DNA from: Betaproteobacteria bacterium
GTDB taxonomy: Bacteria; Pseudomonadota; Gammaproteobacteria; Burkholderiales; CAIKXV01
Assembly: GCA_947458265.1 (NCBI GenBank)
Contig: CANGYF010000022.1
Location: forward strand, 1 to 64,000
Length of the DNA: 64,000 nt
Direction of reading: 5' to 3'
Shown: piece after piece, positions 62,582 through 64,000 of the stretch
Layout: each line of letters begins with the position of its first letter
How positions within the stretch are numbered: the stretch's first letter is position 1
Made by a program: the position numbers and the translations under genes
The notes under the pieces: model-generated
Database searches by the model: none
Seen by the model: the letters and a program-made list of their open reading frames with translations, nothing else
What the model was told of the DNA's origin: nothing

Positions 62582-63598
62582 TCAGTTGACGCCGGCGCCG
62601 GAGGCGCGCACCACCTTCTCCCATTTCACCAACTCGCTGCGGATCAGTGCACCCAGCTGTTCAGGCGTGCCGGGTGCCGGTTCGTCGATGCCCTGCCCGG
62701 CCAGCTGCGTGCGCACCTCCGGGTCGGCGAGCACCTTGCGCAGCTCGGTGTTCAGCCGGTCGATGACCGCCCGCGGCGTACCGCCGGTGGCGGCGAGCCC
62801 GTACCAGGTGGTGGCGATGAAGCCGGGAACGCCAGCCTCCTGCACCGTCGGCAGGTCGGGTGCAGCGGCGCTTCGTTTCGCGCTCGTCACGGCCAGCGCG
62901 CGTACCTTGCCGGCACGGGCAATCGGCAACAGGGTGCCGATGCTGCTGATCACGATCTGCACCTCGCCCGACATCAGCGCCGTCAGCGCCGGCGGCGCGC
63001 CCTTGAACGGCACGCGTACGGTCTGGATGCCGGCGAGGGTGTTCAGCAGTTCGGTCGCCAGGTGGGTCGGGCTGGACGTGGCGCCGTAGAACAGGCCGCC
63101 CTTCTTCGCGCGAGCCAGCGCGAGCAGCTCCTGCATCGTGTTCGCCGGCAACCCGTTATGCACCGCGACGATGTTCGGCGATTCACCGATCAGGCTGATC
63201 GGCGCGAAGTCCTTGATCGGGTCGAATGGCACCTTGCCGTACAGCGGCGGGTTGATCGCCACGCCCGGCTGGATCAGCAGCAGCGTGTAGCCATCCGGGC
63301 TGGCCCGCGCGACGACTTCCATCGCGATGTTCGCATCGGCACCGGGGCGGTTCTCGACGATCACCGGCTGCCCGAGCGGAACCGACAGCCGCGGCGCGAC
63401 GATGCGCGCGACCAGGTCGACCGGACCGCCGGCGGTGAAGCCGACGACGATGCGCAGCGGCCGCGAAGGCCACGCCTGCGGCTGCGCCTGAACCGGTTGG
63501 CTGGACAGCAGGAAGGGCACCGCGAACAGTGCCGGGAGGCTGGTCAGGGCCGCCAGGGCGGCCAAGGTCTTGCGTCGGGTCTGCATCGACTCATCCAT
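62582..63598 (-). CDS. Bug/TctC-family periplasmic solute-binding receptor
   Basis: A 338-residue receptor; ATG codons at 63598 and 63586 are both possible, neither with a strong ribosome site. The leader contains RRKTLAALAALTSLPALFAVP and ends PVQAQPQ. The mature part shows AWPSRPLRIVVGFTAGGPVD, LGQPVIVENRPGADA and SPDGYT, close to the family consensus. It follows another Bug gene at the right edge by 27 bases, forming a tandem receptor pair that may have duplicated, and converges with the RidA gene. Confidence 0.93.
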   Translation of the reverse strand: MDESMQTRRKTLAALAALTSLPALFAVPFLLSSQPVQAQPQAWPSRPLRIVVGFTAGGPVDLVARIVAPRLSVPLGQPVIVENRPGADANIAMEVVARASPDGYTLLLIQPGVAINPPLYGKVPFDPIKDFAPISLIGESPNIVAVHNGLPANTMQELLALARAKKGGLFYGATSSPTHLATELLNTLAGIQTVRVPFKGAPPALTALMSGEVQIVISSIGTLLPIARAGKVRALAVTSAKRSAAAPDLPTVQEAGVPGFIATTWYGLAATGGTPRAVIDRLNTELRKVLADPEVRTQLAGQGIDEPAPGTPEQLGALIRSELVKWEKVVRASGAGVN

Positions 63599-63625
63599 CG
63601 GGTTGCGTTGAAGGGCGGGCGGCGT

Positions 63626-64000
63626 TCAGTCCGGGCGGATGCCCACGCGCGGGATCACCTCGCGCCACTGCGCGATCTCGGCATGCACCCGCTTGGTGAA
63701 TGCCGGCGGTGGCACCAGCAGCGACCGTGCGCCCTGCGCGGCGAACAGGTCGCGCAGCCGCGGCCGACCCGCCGCGCGTACGATCTCGGCATGCAGGCGA
63801 TCGAGCCGTTCGGCAGGTAGCCCCGCCGGGCCGATGATGCCGAACCAGATCGGCATGTCGTAGTCGCCGAAGCCGGACTCTGCGAAGGTAGGCACCTCGG
63901 GCAGCAGCGGGTTGCGCTCCTTGCCGGTTACCGCCAGCGCGCGCATCCGACCCGCCTGAATCGGCCCGGCCGCGCTGGCGATGCTGGAGGTGCCGACATC
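63626..64000 (-). CDS. Bug/TctC-family receptor, N-terminal part outside window
   Basis: The last 124 codons of a Bug receptor whose frame is open to the right edge. Codons from 64000 down read DVGTSSIASAAGPIQAGRMRALAVTG, the region preceding the conserved LPEVPTFAESG strand; then follow WFGIIGPAGLPAERLDRLHAEIVRA and the terminal AEIAQWREVIPRVGI. An ATG at 63946 is internal and not the start. It is encoded directly before the receptor at 62582 on the same strand, 27 bases apart, so the two are a tandem pair. Confidence 0.92.
   Translation of the reverse strand, partial: DVGTSSIASAAGPIQAGRMRALAVTGKERNPLLPEVPTFAESGFGDYDMPIWFGIIGPAGLPAERLDRLHAEIVRAAGRPRLRDLFAAQGARSLLVPPPAFTKRVHAEIAQWREVIPRVGIRPD

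Overview
The window is GC-rich apart from one AT-rich pocket at about 6.84-6.96 kb. Its gene content points to a betaproteobacterium, most likely Burkholderiales. The main reasons are the large number of Bug/TctC-type periplasmic solute receptors (ten complete copies, one cut by the right edge and three decayed fragments), the many amidases and MmgE/PrpD proteins, and a Burkholderia-like parA-parB-rep block. The taxonomic call is inference; no rRNA or tRNA gene is present.

Layout. 0-3.9 kb: end of an ACMSD-type amidohydrolase, a truncated Gfo/Idh/MocA oxidoreductase start, a Bug receptor and an FAD-linked hydroxyacid dehydrogenase. 4.4-10.7 kb: the backbone of a replicon. It has parB and parA on the minus strand, an AT-rich stretch, five 22-bp-phased iterons plus outlying copies, a Rep_3-type initiator, a divergent tyrosine recombinase and a small coiled-coil/HTH protein. 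Two copies of a 19-bp palindrome, one between parA and parB and one inside parB, are good parS candidates. The molecule is therefore probably a megaplasmid or second chromosome. 10.7-16.0 kb: a LysR regulator divergent from dabB-dabA, an energy-coupled inorganic carbon uptake system. 16.1-19.2 kb: a large secreted VIT/VWA/TPR/DUF2135 protein.

19.3-32.4 kb: a catabolic region for amide, ureide or cyclic-imide nitrogen compounds. It encodes two ornithine-cyclodeaminase-like proteins, a serine hydrolase, two amidases, an orotate-phosphoribosyltransferase-like protein, an M20 carbamoylase, a deaminase-type amidohydrolase, a cyanuric acid hydrolase/barbiturase family ring-opening enzyme and two Bug receptors. 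32.6-46 kb: MmgE/PrpD, hydrolase, epimerase, CocE-type hydrolase, a Tat-lipoprotein amidohydrolase framed by REP-like palindromes, and a block of two amidases, one Bug receptor and a small GatC/AtzG-like protein. 46-49.3 kb: another Bug receptor, a HipA-like kinase with its own N-terminal DNA-binding region, and a dimeric-barrel protein.

49.3-64 kb: further hydrolase, MmgE/PrpD and Bug units, dienelactone hydrolase overlapping a PCu(A)C copper chaperone, two small envelope proteins, a PDC-lactonase-like amidohydrolase, a GFA protein, a hydantoin/Asp-Glu racemase, a cupin, a CaiB CoA-transferase, Bug-MaoC-RidA, and two tandem Bug genes at the right edge.

Working picture: the replicon is specialised for capture and hydrolysis of small organic acids, amides and ureides. 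Each enzyme set comes with its own Bug binding protein, but no TctA/TctB membrane partner is encoded in the window.
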